Of a stretch of 8,427 nucleotides of DNA, positions 1-6,345 are shown piece after piece. The notes under the pieces were generated by a model. That model was not told the DNA's origin and made no database searches. It saw only the letters and a list, made by a program, of their open reading frames with translations. The position numbers and the translations under genes are program-made. Source of the DNA: an uncultured Clostridia bacterium (lineage in GTDB: Bacteria; Bacillota; Clostridia; TANB77; CAG-508); NCBI GenBank assembly GCA_947629805.1, contig CANRFE010000056.1, forward strand, positions 1 through 8,427, in the 5' to 3' direction. Each line of letters starts with the position of its first letter. Positions within the stretch are counted from its first letter, which is position 1.

Positions 1-1
1 T

Positions 2-229
2 CATACACCATTCTTCAATGGATATAGACCACAATTCTATTTCAGAACAACAGACGTTACAGGTGTTATTGAATTACCTGCTGGAACAGAAATGGTTATG
101 CCAGGAGATAACGTAGATATGGAAATTGAATTAATTACTCCAATCGCTATCGAAAAAGGACTAAGATTCGCTATCCGTGAAGGTGGTAGAACCGTTGGTT
201 CTGGCGTTGTAGCTGATATTAAAGAATAA
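2..229 (+). CDS. tuf: Elongation factor Tu, C-terminal part (partial at window start)
   Basis: The first 75 codons read as the end of EF-Tu, the GTPase that carries aminoacyl-tRNA to the ribosome. The frame begins [21 protein letters not shown], runs through [14 protein letters not shown] and ends with [20 protein letters not shown] and a TAA stop. These are near-invariant stretches of beta-barrel domain 3, which contacts tRNA and EF-Ts. The GTPase domain lies upstream of the window. The gene is followed after 11 bases by a strong terminator, so it is the last gene of its transcript, as tuf usually is in the str operon. Identification is essentially certain from the protein motifs; only the 5' end is missing. 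Confidence 0.97.
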   Translation, partial: HTPFFNGYRPQFYFRTTDVTGVIELPAGTEMVMPGDNVDMEIELITPIAIEKGLRFAIREGGRTVGSGVVADIKE

Positions 230-240
230 GGAAGTAAGAT

Positions 241-284
241 ATAGCAAGGGTTACATTAATTTGTAGCACCTTGCTATTTTTTTT
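241..284 (+). terminator. Intrinsic terminator after tuf
   Basis: A perfect 9-bp stem is formed by ATAGCAAGG (241-249) and CCTTGCTAT (269-277), with a 19-nt loop that can close further through TAC/GTA (252-254 with 263-265). An eight-T tract (277-284) follows directly. It sits 11 bases after the tuf stop codon and separates that transcript from the next operon. Confidence 0.92.
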
Positions 285-301
285 GTAAGGAATGCAATAT
301 T

Positions 302-325
302 CTTTCTATTTACTGCAATAGAAAG
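302..325. repeat. Perfect 9-bp inverted repeat in the leader before the DUF3298-like gene
   Basis: CTTTCTATT (302-310) and AATAGAAAG (317-325) are exact reverse complements around a 6-nt loop, TACTGC. No T tract follows on either strand, so it does not look like a terminator. It lies about 70 bp upstream of the -35 box at 394. It could be a regulator-binding dyad, an RNA hairpin from readthrough, or chance in AT-rich DNA. Confidence 0.45.
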
Positions 326-393
326 TTATGCTTATTATGGAATGATTATAAAAGAATAATGGAAAAAACGAAAAATGAAATCACAGGTAATTG

Positions 394-422
394 TTGCATT
401 ACAAAAAAACAAATGGTATAAT
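394..422 (+). promoter_or_regulatory. Sigma-A-type promoter with extended -10
   Basis: The -35 box TTGCAT (394-399) is separated by exactly 17 bp from a consensus TATAAT (417-422), which is preceded by TGG, an extended -10 (TGn) element. The expected transcription start is near 429. That leaves a leader of only about 20 bases before the gene at 448, just enough for its ribosome binding site. It is the best-matching promoter in the window and probably drives the three-gene unit ending at 3949. Confidence 0.8.
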
Positions 423-447
423 AAGAAAAAAATGAAGGAAGAAGGAT

Positions 448-1308
448 ATGCAAATGAAAAAAAGATATTTTCTCTATATTGCCATTGCTATTATTTGTAT
501 TGTTGCTATTATAGCAGGAGTGTACTACCAAATATTTGGTGGGAAACCAAAACAAAATGTGAATTATAATGAAACAACCCAAGATCCTAATGAAAATAAT
601 GTAGAAGATCCAGAAGTATTAAAAGAAGAATTTAATGCTTTATTTGATAATTCTTTTGATAATCAAGGATACGATACAAGCAATATTCAAAAAATACAGA
701 ATTTAGAAGAACAAGATATTATTTATGCTGCTTATAACATCAAAGAAGAAAAAGATGAAAGATATAGTGTGGACATTAATTTACCAGTATTTAATGTAGC
801 AGGAGAAGTAGCTGCTGAATTTAATGCTACAACCCAATCTGTTTTTGCTAATAAAGCAGAACAAGTTCTAAATCAAAGTGAAAAATATACTATTTACAAT
901 GTAGAATATGTGGCTTATTTGAATGAAAATATTTTATCTTTAGTAATAAAATCTACCTTAAAAGAGGGAAATAGTGCCCAAAGAATTATTGTACAAACCT
1001 ACAACTATGATGTGGAAACAGGGGAAAAATTAACTTTAAATGATGTACTAGAAGCACGAGGAATTGACTTAAAAGAAGTAAACAAAAAAATTGAAAGACA
1101 AATTAACGAAGCAAATGAACAAGCAGAAGCAATTTCCCAAGCCTTAGCAGCAACAGGACAAAGTGTATACAAAAGAGACATTAATAATGCAATGTACGTA
1201 ACGGATAATGTAAATCACTTTTTTGTAGGACCAGATGGACAAATTTACATTATTTATCCTTATGGAAATGCAAACTTTACTTCTGAAATAGACATTATTA
1301 AAATTTAA
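448..1308 (+). CDS. Membrane-anchored extracytoplasmic protein, DUF3298-like (RsiV/PdaC C-terminal type)
   Basis: A 286-residue protein of unknown exact role. Residues 3-6 are positive (MKKR) and residues 7-28 form one hydrophobic helix without a lipobox cysteine, so it is probably a signal anchor with the rest outside the membrane. Residues 33-60 are a polar, Asn/Glu-rich linker. Residues 105-140 (YSVDINLPVFN onwards) resemble a DUF4163-type segment. Residues 180-286, with YNYDVETGEKLTLNDVL and the ending GPDGQIYIIYPYGN then TSEIDIIKI, have the layout of DUF3298, known from PdaC-like peptidoglycan deacetylases and RsiV. No deacetylase catalytic domain or cytoplasmic anti-sigma domain is present, so those activities are not implied. 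Two ATGs compete: 448 (AAGG at 435-438, 9-nt gap) and 454 (AAGG at 442-445, 8-nt gap); they differ by two residues. topB starts 18 bases after its stop. Confidence 0.72.
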   Translation: MQMKKRYFLYIAIAIICIVAIIAGVYYQIFGGKPKQNVNYNETTQDPNENNVEDPEVLKEEFNALFDNSFDNQGYDTSNIQKIQNLEEQDIIYAAYNIKEEKDERYSVDINLPVFNVAGEVAAEFNATTQSVFANKAEQVLNQSEKYTIYNVEYVAYLNENILSLVIKSTLKEGNSAQRIIVQTYNYDVETGEKLTLNDVLEARGIDLKEVNKKIERQINEANEQAEAISQALAATGQSVYKRDINNAMYVTDNVNHFFVGPDGQIYIIYPYGNANFTSEIDIIKI

Positions 1309-1312
1309 TCTT

Positions 1313-1317
1313 AAAGG
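1313..1317 (+). promoter_or_regulatory. Ribosome binding site that sets the topB start
   Basis: AAAGG at 1313-1317 directly abuts an in-frame ATG at 1318, which is too close for initiation, but lies 9 bases before the ATG at 1327. The protein therefore most likely starts MAKQLLITEKPS, as type IA topoisomerases normally do. Confidence 0.75.
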
Positions 1318-1326
1318 ATGTTGTAC

Positions 1327-3267
1327 ATGGCAAAACAATTATTAATTACAGAAAAACCATCTGTTGCTATGGAATTTGCAAAAGTGTTGCAAAAGAATCA
1401 AACAAAAAAAGATGGTTATTTAGAATCAAAGGAATGGATTATAACTTGGTGTGTTGGCCATTTAGTCACTATGTCATATCCTGAAAAATATGACGAAAAG
1501 TTGAAACTATGGAGGCTTGACACACTTCCTTTTATGCCCAAAGAGTATAAATACGAAATTATTCCTAGTGTCGAAAAACAATTTCATATTATTGAAAATT
1601 TATTAAGAAGAGACGATGTAACATGTATTTATGTGGCAACAGACTCTGGACGTGAAGGAGAATATATTTATCGTTTAGTAGACCAAATGATAGGGGTAAC
1701 TGGCAAGCAAAAAAAACGCGTATGGATTGATTCGCAAACGGAAGAAGAAATGAAAAGAGGAATTGCGGAAGCAAAAGATTTAGAAGCTTATAATAGTTTA
1801 TCAGATTCTGCCTATTTAAGGGCAAAAGAAGATTATTTAATAGGGATTAATTTTTCTAGGCTTCTTTCTATTATTTATGGCAGAAAAGTAGCAAAGCAAA
1901 TACAAGAAGAGAGAGCTTCTATTTCAGTTGGACGTGTTATGACTTGTGTACTGGGAATGGTAGTATCACGTGAAAGAGAAATTCGAAATTTTGTAAAAAC
2001 TCCTTTTTATAAAATAATAGGAATATTTGGAGAGCCACAAAGTACTTTTCCAGCAGAATGGAAAGTAACAGAAAAATCAAAATACTACGAATCTCCAAAA
2101 TTATATAATGAAACAGGCTTTCAACATAAGGAAGAAGCAAAAGAATTTATAAACTCATTAAAAGATCAAAAAGCCATCATAACAGAAATAAAAAAGAGCA
2201 AGCAAAAAGAAAATGCACCGCTTTTATTTAACTTAGCCGAAATTCAAAACGAATGTACCAAACGATTCAAAATAAAACCAGATGAAACATTGGAAATCAT
2301 TCAAAATTTATACGAACAAAAATTGGTTACTTACCCAAGAACAGATGCTAGAGTTTTATCCAGTGCTGTTGCAAAAGTCATTTCAAAAAATTTAAATGGA
2401 CTGGCTAAAAATTTTGCAAATGAAGAAATACAAGGTTACTTAAAAAAAATAGTACAGGAAAAATATTCTACGAATTTAGAAAAAACAAAATATGTAAACG
2501 ATAGTAAAATTACAGACCACTATGCCATTATTCCCACAGGACAAGGATTAGAAAATTATAATAAACTAAAAGACTTACAAAAAGAAATTTATTTACTCAT
2601 TGTAAAAAGATTTTTAGCAATCTTTTTCCCACCAGCAGAATATAATAAAATTTCTGTTAGCATTAAAATAGGAGAAGAAGAATTTAACACAAATGGAAAG
2701 GTCTGCACGAATCTAGGATATTTAACTGTTTTTGGGGACGGAGGAAAAAAACAGTTAGAAAAGAACTTAAAAAAGGATGAAGAAAAGAAAGATACAACGA
2801 ATATCGAAATATTAAATATATTAAAAAAGGGACAAGAAATTCCTATAGAAAACTTTGAAATAAAAACTTCAGAAACTACTCCACCAAACAGATATAATTC
2901 AGGTTCTATGATTCTAGCTATGGAAAATGCGGGAAAATTAATTGAGGAAGAAGAATTGAGAGAACAAATAAAAGGAGCAGGCATTGGAACAAGTGCTACA
3001 AGAGCAGAAATTATAAAAAAACTCGAAAAGATTTCCTATATTACCATTAATACCAAAACACAAATTATTACACCAACTAAAAAAGGAGAAATTATTTATG
3101 ATGTAGTAGCATCTTCTATGCCCGATATGTTAAATCCCAAATTGACAGCAAGTTGGGAAAAAGGGTTAGATATGGTAGCTAAAAAAGAAATTAAAGCAGA
3201 AGAATTTATGCAAAAATTAGAAGCGTATATTAATAATAAATTTAACAAGTTAGTAATAAAATTATAG
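1327..3267 (+). CDS. topB: DNA topoisomerase III-type (type IA) enzyme
   Basis: A type IA topoisomerase of 646 residues, which relaxes or decatenates DNA by cutting one strand through a 5'-phosphotyrosine link. Toprim motifs are the Glu in ITEKPS (residues 7-12) and ATDSGREGE (104-112), the D-x-G-R-E-G-E variant of the acidic cluster. The SVGRVMTC block (200-207) replaces the more usual SxGRVQTP. The active-site Tyr is Tyr336 in TYPRTD. ITDHYAIIPT (about 395-404) and GIGTSATR (552-559) are further family signatures, and TASWEKGLDMV lies near the end. The protein stops soon after the core at KLVIKL with no Cys-rich zinc-finger tail, so it is shorter than the 700-plus residues common in Gram-positive TopB. 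It is probably cotranscribed with the gene before it; YqeK follows after 43 bases. Family assignment is firm, but the TopB label against another divergent type IA subgroup is less so. Confidence 0.92.
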   Translation: MAKQLLITEKPSVAMEFAKVLQKNQTKKDGYLESKEWIITWCVGHLVTMSYPEKYDEKLKLWRLDTLPFMPKEYKYEIIPSVEKQFHIIENLLRRDDVTCIYVATDSGREGEYIYRLVDQMIGVTGKQKKRVWIDSQTEEEMKRGIAEAKDLEAYNSLSDSAYLRAKEDYLIGINFSRLLSIIYGRKVAKQIQEERASISVGRVMTCVLGMVVSREREIRNFVKTPFYKIIGIFGEPQSTFPAEWKVTEKSKYYESPKLYNETGFQHKEEAKEFINSLKDQKAIITEIKKSKQKENAPLLFNLAEIQNECTKRFKIKPDETLEIIQNLYEQKLVTYPRTDARVLSSAVAKVISKNLNGLAKNFANEEIQGYLKKIVQEKYSTNLEKTKYVNDSKITDHYAIIPTGQGLENYNKLKDLQKEIYLLIVKRFLAIFFPPAEYNKISVSIKIGEEEFNTNGKVCTNLGYLTVFGDGGKKQLEKNLKKDEEKKDTTNIEILNILKKGQEIPIENFEIKTSETTPPNRYNSGSMILAMENAGKLIEEEELREQIKGAGIGTSATRAEIIKKLEKISYITINTKTQIITPTKKGEIIYDVVASSMPDMLNPKLTASWEKGLDMVAKKEIKAEEFMQKLEAYINNKFNKLVIKL

Positions 3268-3310
3268 AAAGAATTTTATTATCTCTTGCAAAAAAGAAAG
3301 GAAAAGTGCA

Positions 3311-3949
3311 ATGGGAAAAAAAGTAGAAGAAATGAGTGAAAAAGAAAGAGAAGCATTATTAAAACAAATTTTACAAGATTTGAAACAAATTCTATCGGAA
3401 AATAGATATTTGCACTCGGTTTCGACTATGAAAAAAGCAAAAGAATTAGCAAAAATTTATCAGCAAAATGAACAAATTGTCATGCTAACAGCAGTAGCAC
3501 ACGATATTGCAAAAGAAATGACAAAAGAAGAATTTTTTGCTTATGCAGAAAAAAATAAAATACCTTTAGAAGAATTTGATACACAAGAAAAAGTGGCACT
3601 ACATGGAAAAATAGGAGCAGATATAGTAGCTAAAAAATATGGATTTTCCAAAGAAATGCAAGATGCTATTTATTATCATACAACAGCAAGAGCCAATATG
3701 ACTATGTTAGATAAAATTATTTTTTTAGCAGATAAAACAGAAGAAAGAAGAGAGGGAGAAGATGCTGAAAAATTACGAACAATTTTACAAGAAGAAGGCT
3801 TAGATGAAGCTATTTTGTGGGATATTGATTATTATACTATTCCTAGGATGATAGCAAAAGAAAGATTACTTCATGTCAATTCTATTCAAGCAAGAAATGC
3901 TATATTAGCTAAAAAGAAGAAAATAGAAGAAGCAAAAGAGAAGAATTAG
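3311..3949 (+). CDS. yqeK: HD-domain hydrolase, YqeK-type symmetrical Ap4A hydrolase
   Basis: A 212-residue cytoplasmic HD-superfamily protein. The metal-binding series is intact: His35 (RYLHSV), His64-Asp65 (VAHDIAK), His98 (ALHGKIGAD), His123 (YYHTTARANM) and Asp141 (FLADKTEERR). The phrases YHTT-R-NM and KIIFLADK-E are typical of YqeK, which is known to split diadenosine tetraphosphate into two ADP. The usual family length is about 180-200; the excess is a charged N-terminus and a Lys/Glu-rich tail. AAAGGA (3297-3302) lies 8 bases before the ATG. In Bacillus and many Clostridia yqeK sits with nadD and rsfS (yqeL). Here it follows topB and is the last gene before a terminator, so that link is not seen in this window. 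Confidence 0.9.
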   Translation: MGKKVEEMSEKEREALLKQILQDLKQILSENRYLHSVSTMKKAKELAKIYQQNEQIVMLTAVAHDIAKEMTKEEFFAYAEKNKIPLEEFDTQEKVALHGKIGADIVAKKYGFSKEMQDAIYYHTTARANMTMLDKIIFLADKTEERREGEDAEKLRTILQEEGLDEAILWDIDYYTIPRMIAKERLLHVNSIQARNAILAKKKKIEEAKEKN

Positions 3950-3968
3950 AAGTAGAAAAATAGAGAAG

Positions 3969-4000
3969 AGAGTGGAAAAACAGTTTCACTCTTTTTTTTT
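3969..4000 (+). terminator. Intrinsic terminator after yqeK
   Basis: The stem pairs AGAGTGGAA (3969-3977) with TTTCACTCT (3984-3992), nine pairs including one G-U, around a 6-nt loop (AAACAG). A run of T follows (3992-4000). It ends the 448-3949 transcript 19 bases after the yqeK stop and leaves murA to start its own unit. Confidence 0.9.
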
Positions 4001-4084
4001 ATGCAACATAATATATAGCAGATAATTTATCGAATAGAAAATCCTATATCATACAAAGAAATCAAAAAGAAAGGGGAAAGAAAA
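4001..4084 (+). promoter_or_regulatory. Leader of the murA operon with weak promoter candidates and a small dyad
   Basis: After a strong terminator this 84-bp gap should carry the promoter for murA and the genes behind it. The best -10 candidates are TATCAT (4047-4052) and TAATAT (4009-4014); neither has a convincing -35 at 17 bp. An 11-bp perfect dyad, GATAA-T-TTATC (4021-4031), lies just upstream of the first candidate and could be an operator or chance. AGGGG (4072-4076), 8 bases before the ATG, is a good ribosome binding site. The promoter position is inferred from context and is not clearly seen. Confidence 0.35.
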
Positions 4085-5338
4085 ATGTTTAGCTACATAA
4101 TTGAAGGAGGAAAAAAATTAGAAGGAACGGTTTCTATTTCCGGTTCTAAAAATGCTTCTCTTCCTATTATAGCAGGAACCATTTTAAGTGCGAAGACAAC
4201 CAAACTATATCATATACCAAACATTCATGACACACAAATTACCCTAAAAATTCTAAAACTTTTAGGCTGTAAAATAAAAAAAGAACAGAATAAAATAGTC
4301 ATTGATACAAAGCCAATGAAAAAGACAGAAATTCCTGAAAATTTAATGCGACAAATGCGTTCTACTGTTATTATGGCAGGAGCTATGATAGGGAGATTTA
4401 AGCAAGCTACCTTTTCCTATCCAGGGGGTTGTGAAATTGGAGCAAGACCAATTGATTTGCATTTAAGTTCTTTTCGAAAATTAGGAATAAATATTGAAGA
4501 AAAGGGTGGATTTATTTACTGCAAATGTGATAAAATAATAGGAACAGAAATTAATTTAGATTTTCCAAGTGTAGGGGCAACAGAAAATATTATTTTAGCT
4601 ACTGTTCTAGCAGAAGGAGTAACTACGATTACCAATGCTGCTATGGAACCAGAAATAGAAGATTTGGCTAAATTTTTGAACAAAATGGGAGCAAAAATTC
4701 AAGGGGCAGGAACGAATATTATAAAAATAGAAGGAGTAAAGCAATTAAAAGAAACAAGTTACAAAGTAATGCCAGATAGAATTGAAGCAGGAACGTATTT
4801 ATGTATGGTAGCAGCTACAGGAGGAAAAGTAAAAGTGCTAAATGCAGAGCCGGAGCATATTACTCCAATTTTGCATAAATTACAGGAATGTGGCTGTAAA
4901 ATTGAAACGAATGAAAAATTCATTACTCTAGAGGCACCTAAAAAATTAAAGGCAATTGATATAAAAACTATGCCTTATCCAGGTTTCCCAACAGATATGC
5001 AATCTATTTTTGGAAGTTTACTAACAACCGCAAAAGGAACTTCGGTTTTAGTAGAAAATATTTTCGAAAATCGATACAAATATACCCAAGAATTAAACAA
5101 AATGGGAGCGAAAATTCAAGTAGAAGGGAAAATGGCGGTTATTAAAGGAGTTAGAAAATTAAATGCAAGTAAAGTAGAAAGCCATGATTTACGTGGCGGA
5201 GCAGCTTTAGTTTTAGCAGGTTTAGTTGCTAAAGGAACCACACAAGTAGACTCCATTGAATATATTCAAAGAGGGTATGAAAAATTAGAAGAAAAATTAC
5301 AAAGTATAGGGGCTCATATTAAAATAAAAAATACTTAG
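4085..5338 (+). CDS. murA: UDP-N-acetylglucosamine 1-carboxyvinyltransferase (MurA)
   Basis: MurA transfers enolpyruvate from PEP to UDP-GlcNAc, the first committed step of peptidoglycan synthesis in the cytoplasm. At 417 residues it is full length. Key positions are visible: Lys22-Asn23 (SGSKNAS), the catalytic loop PGGCEIGARPIDLH with Cys116 and Arg121, Asp304 in YPGFPTDMQ, Arg370 in DLRGGAALVLAGL and Arg396 in QRGYEK. The intact Cys116 means the fosfomycin-reactive residue is present, unlike the Cys-to-Asp forms. The internal repeat expected of this six-fold inverse alpha/beta fold shows as several LL-x-GCKI and LNKMGAKI helices. It is the first gene of a division/wall operon; divIB begins 10-22 bases after its stop. 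Many Firmicutes hold two MurA paralogues, and I cannot tell which of them this is. Confidence 0.97.
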   Translation: MFSYIIEGGKKLEGTVSISGSKNASLPIIAGTILSAKTTKLYHIPNIHDTQITLKILKLLGCKIKKEQNKIVIDTKPMKKTEIPENLMRQMRSTVIMAGAMIGRFKQATFSYPGGCEIGARPIDLHLSSFRKLGINIEEKGGFIYCKCDKIIGTEINLDFPSVGATENIILATVLAEGVTTITNAAMEPEIEDLAKFLNKMGAKIQGAGTNIIKIEGVKQLKETSYKVMPDRIEAGTYLCMVAATGGKVKVLNAEPEHITPILHKLQECGCKIETNEKFITLEAPKKLKAIDIKTMPYPGFPTDMQSIFGSLLTTAKGTSVLVENIFENRYKYTQELNKMGAKIQVEGKMAVIKGVRKLNASKVESHDLRGGAALVLAGLVAKGTTQVDSIEYIQRGYEKLEEKLQSIGAHIKIKNT

Positions 5339-5345
5339 GAAAAAG

Positions 5346-5352
5346 AAGGTGA
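5346..5352 (+). promoter_or_regulatory. Ribosome binding site favouring a GTG start at 5361 for divIB
   Basis: AAGGTGA matches the 3' half of AGGAGGTGA and lies 8 bases before GTG 5361. The first in-frame GTG, at 5349, falls inside this element. A weaker AGGA (5337-5340), overlapping the murA stop, could instead serve 5349. Confidence 0.5.
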
Positions 5353-5360
5353 AAACGAAA

Positions 5361-6047
5361 GTGGCGAAAAAAATGAAAAAACCTAAGCAACATACAGGAA
5401 AACAACAAGAAGAGCAATTTTCTTTTGATAAGGAAATTGTCATTGGGGTAACCAAAAAAGCAGATACCAAGAAAATGCAAGAAACAAAAAAGAAGAACAA
5501 AAAACAATCCAAGAAAAAGAAAAAACAAAAACCCATAAAAGGAAAAATGGAAAAGAAAGTTCTTTCACAACAAGAACAAGAAACAAATCGAAAAAAAAGG
5601 AAAAAAGCAGTTTTTCTTATAAAATATGGAAGTTTAGCTACTTTATTATTAATTTTAATAGTAAGTGCTATGTTTTCGCCACTTTTTAATATAAAAACAA
5701 TTCAAGTAGAGGGAAACAACAAAATCACAGAAAAAGAAATTCTTAGTTTAGCACAAGTGCAAATAGATCAAAATATTTTTAAATTAAGCAAATATAAAAT
5801 AAAAAAACAAATCAAAGAAAATGCTTATATTGACGACGTAACCATTACTAGAAAATTACCTTCCAACCTTATAATTAAAGTGGAAGAAAGAGAGCCTGCT
5901 TACTTATTAGAGTATGCAGGAAGTTACTTATATGTGGACAAGCAAGGCTATTTTTTAGAAATCACACAAGAAAAATTAGAATTACCAATTTTACAAGAGG
6001 CATTAACACCTACAACAGAATTTAATGTACGGAAATCGCTTATGTAG
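5361..6047 (+). CDS. divIB: Cell division protein DivIB/FtsQ, N-terminal part of a frameshifted gene
   Basis: DivIB (FtsQ) is a bitopic divisome protein that works outside the membrane with FtsL and DivIC. From GTG 5361, residues 1-82 are cytoplasmic and extremely basic, with a Lys-rich run near 43-63 and KKRKK just before the membrane. Residues 83-108 form the membrane helix. Residues 109-176 (FNIKTIQVEGNNKITEKEI to LIIKVEEREP) are a clear POTRA domain. The beta domain begins with AYLLEYAGSYLYVDKQGYFL and ELPIL, then the frame derails into VRKSLM and a TAG stop. The missing part continues in another frame at 6025-6330. Deleting one base, most simply C6030, restores NVGNRLCSEDLEKL and a 322-residue protein of normal DivIB length. 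GTG 5349 is an alternative start, four codons longer. It is either a true mutation or a sequence error; the rest of the gene looks intact. Confidence 0.88.
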   Translation: MAKKMKKPKQHTGKQQEEQFSFDKEIVIGVTKKADTKKMQETKKKNKKQSKKKKKQKPIKGKMEKKVLSQQEQETNRKKRKKAVFLIKYGSLATLLLILIVSAMFSPLFNIKTIQVEGNNKITEKEILSLAQVQIDQNIFKLSKYKIKKQIKENAYIDDVTITRKLPSNLIIKVEEREPAYLLEYAGSYLYVDKQGYFLEITQEKLELPILQEALTPTTEFNVRKSLM

Positions 6048-6330
6048 CGAAGATTTAGAAAAACTACCAATGATTCTAAAAATAATGGAACTAGCACAGG
6101 CAAATGGCATTGCACCACTTATTACAAGAATTGTAATGAATGACGAAAGAAACATGAAATTAATTTTTGAAACCAAAGAAAAAACGGCCTATCTTGGAGA
6201 TGCTACAAACTTAAATACCAAAATATTAACCATAAAGGCTATTTTAGAAAAAGAAGAAGGAAATGCAGGAGAAATTTTTGTAAATATGGACTTAAATAAA
6301 GAAGACCCTATGTTTCGTGAAAAAGTATAA
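6025..6330 (+). pseudogene. divIB: C-terminal fragment of DivIB/FtsQ, displaced by the frameshift
   Basis: This frame encodes the rest of the DivIB extracellular beta domain, from GNRLCSEDLEKLPMILKIM through ITRIVMNDERNMKLIFET and YLGDATNLNTKILTIKAIL to the end at FREKV. It is not a credible gene alone: the ATG at 6025 has no ribosome binding site (upstream bases are ACAACAGAATTT), and the peptide lacks any signal or membrane segment for a domain that must be outside the cell. This frame is closed by TAA at 6004-6006, so the frame change must lie between about 6007 and 6044. The next gene starts 15 bases after the stop, which fits one continuous divIB in an intact operon. Confidence 0.85.
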
Positions 6331-6345
6331 AGGAAGGGAAAAAAG

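Noticed and set aside
375..569. Small + strand reading frame overlapping the start of the DUF3298-like gene
   Set aside because: It has no ribosome binding site, covers the promoter and overlaps a better-supported gene in another frame; the peptide is a low-complexity Lys/Tyr/Cys string.
2589..2984. 131-codon minus strand reading frame inside topB
   Set aside because: It lies wholly within the conserved topoisomerase core and its product is a Phe/Ser-rich reverse shadow of AT-rich codons with no recognisable motif.
5297..5536. Two overlapping minus strand frames opposite the divIB 5' end, rich in Phe and Leu
   Set aside because: They are the complement of the Lys-rich DivIB tail (AAA/AAG read as TTT/CTT), which creates false membrane-like peptides; no start signal is present.
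6024..6047. Programmed ribosomal frameshift in divIB
   Set aside because: No slippery heptamer, stimulatory hairpin or internal Shine-Dalgarno is evident, and DivIB is not known to use recoding; mutation or sequence error is simpler.
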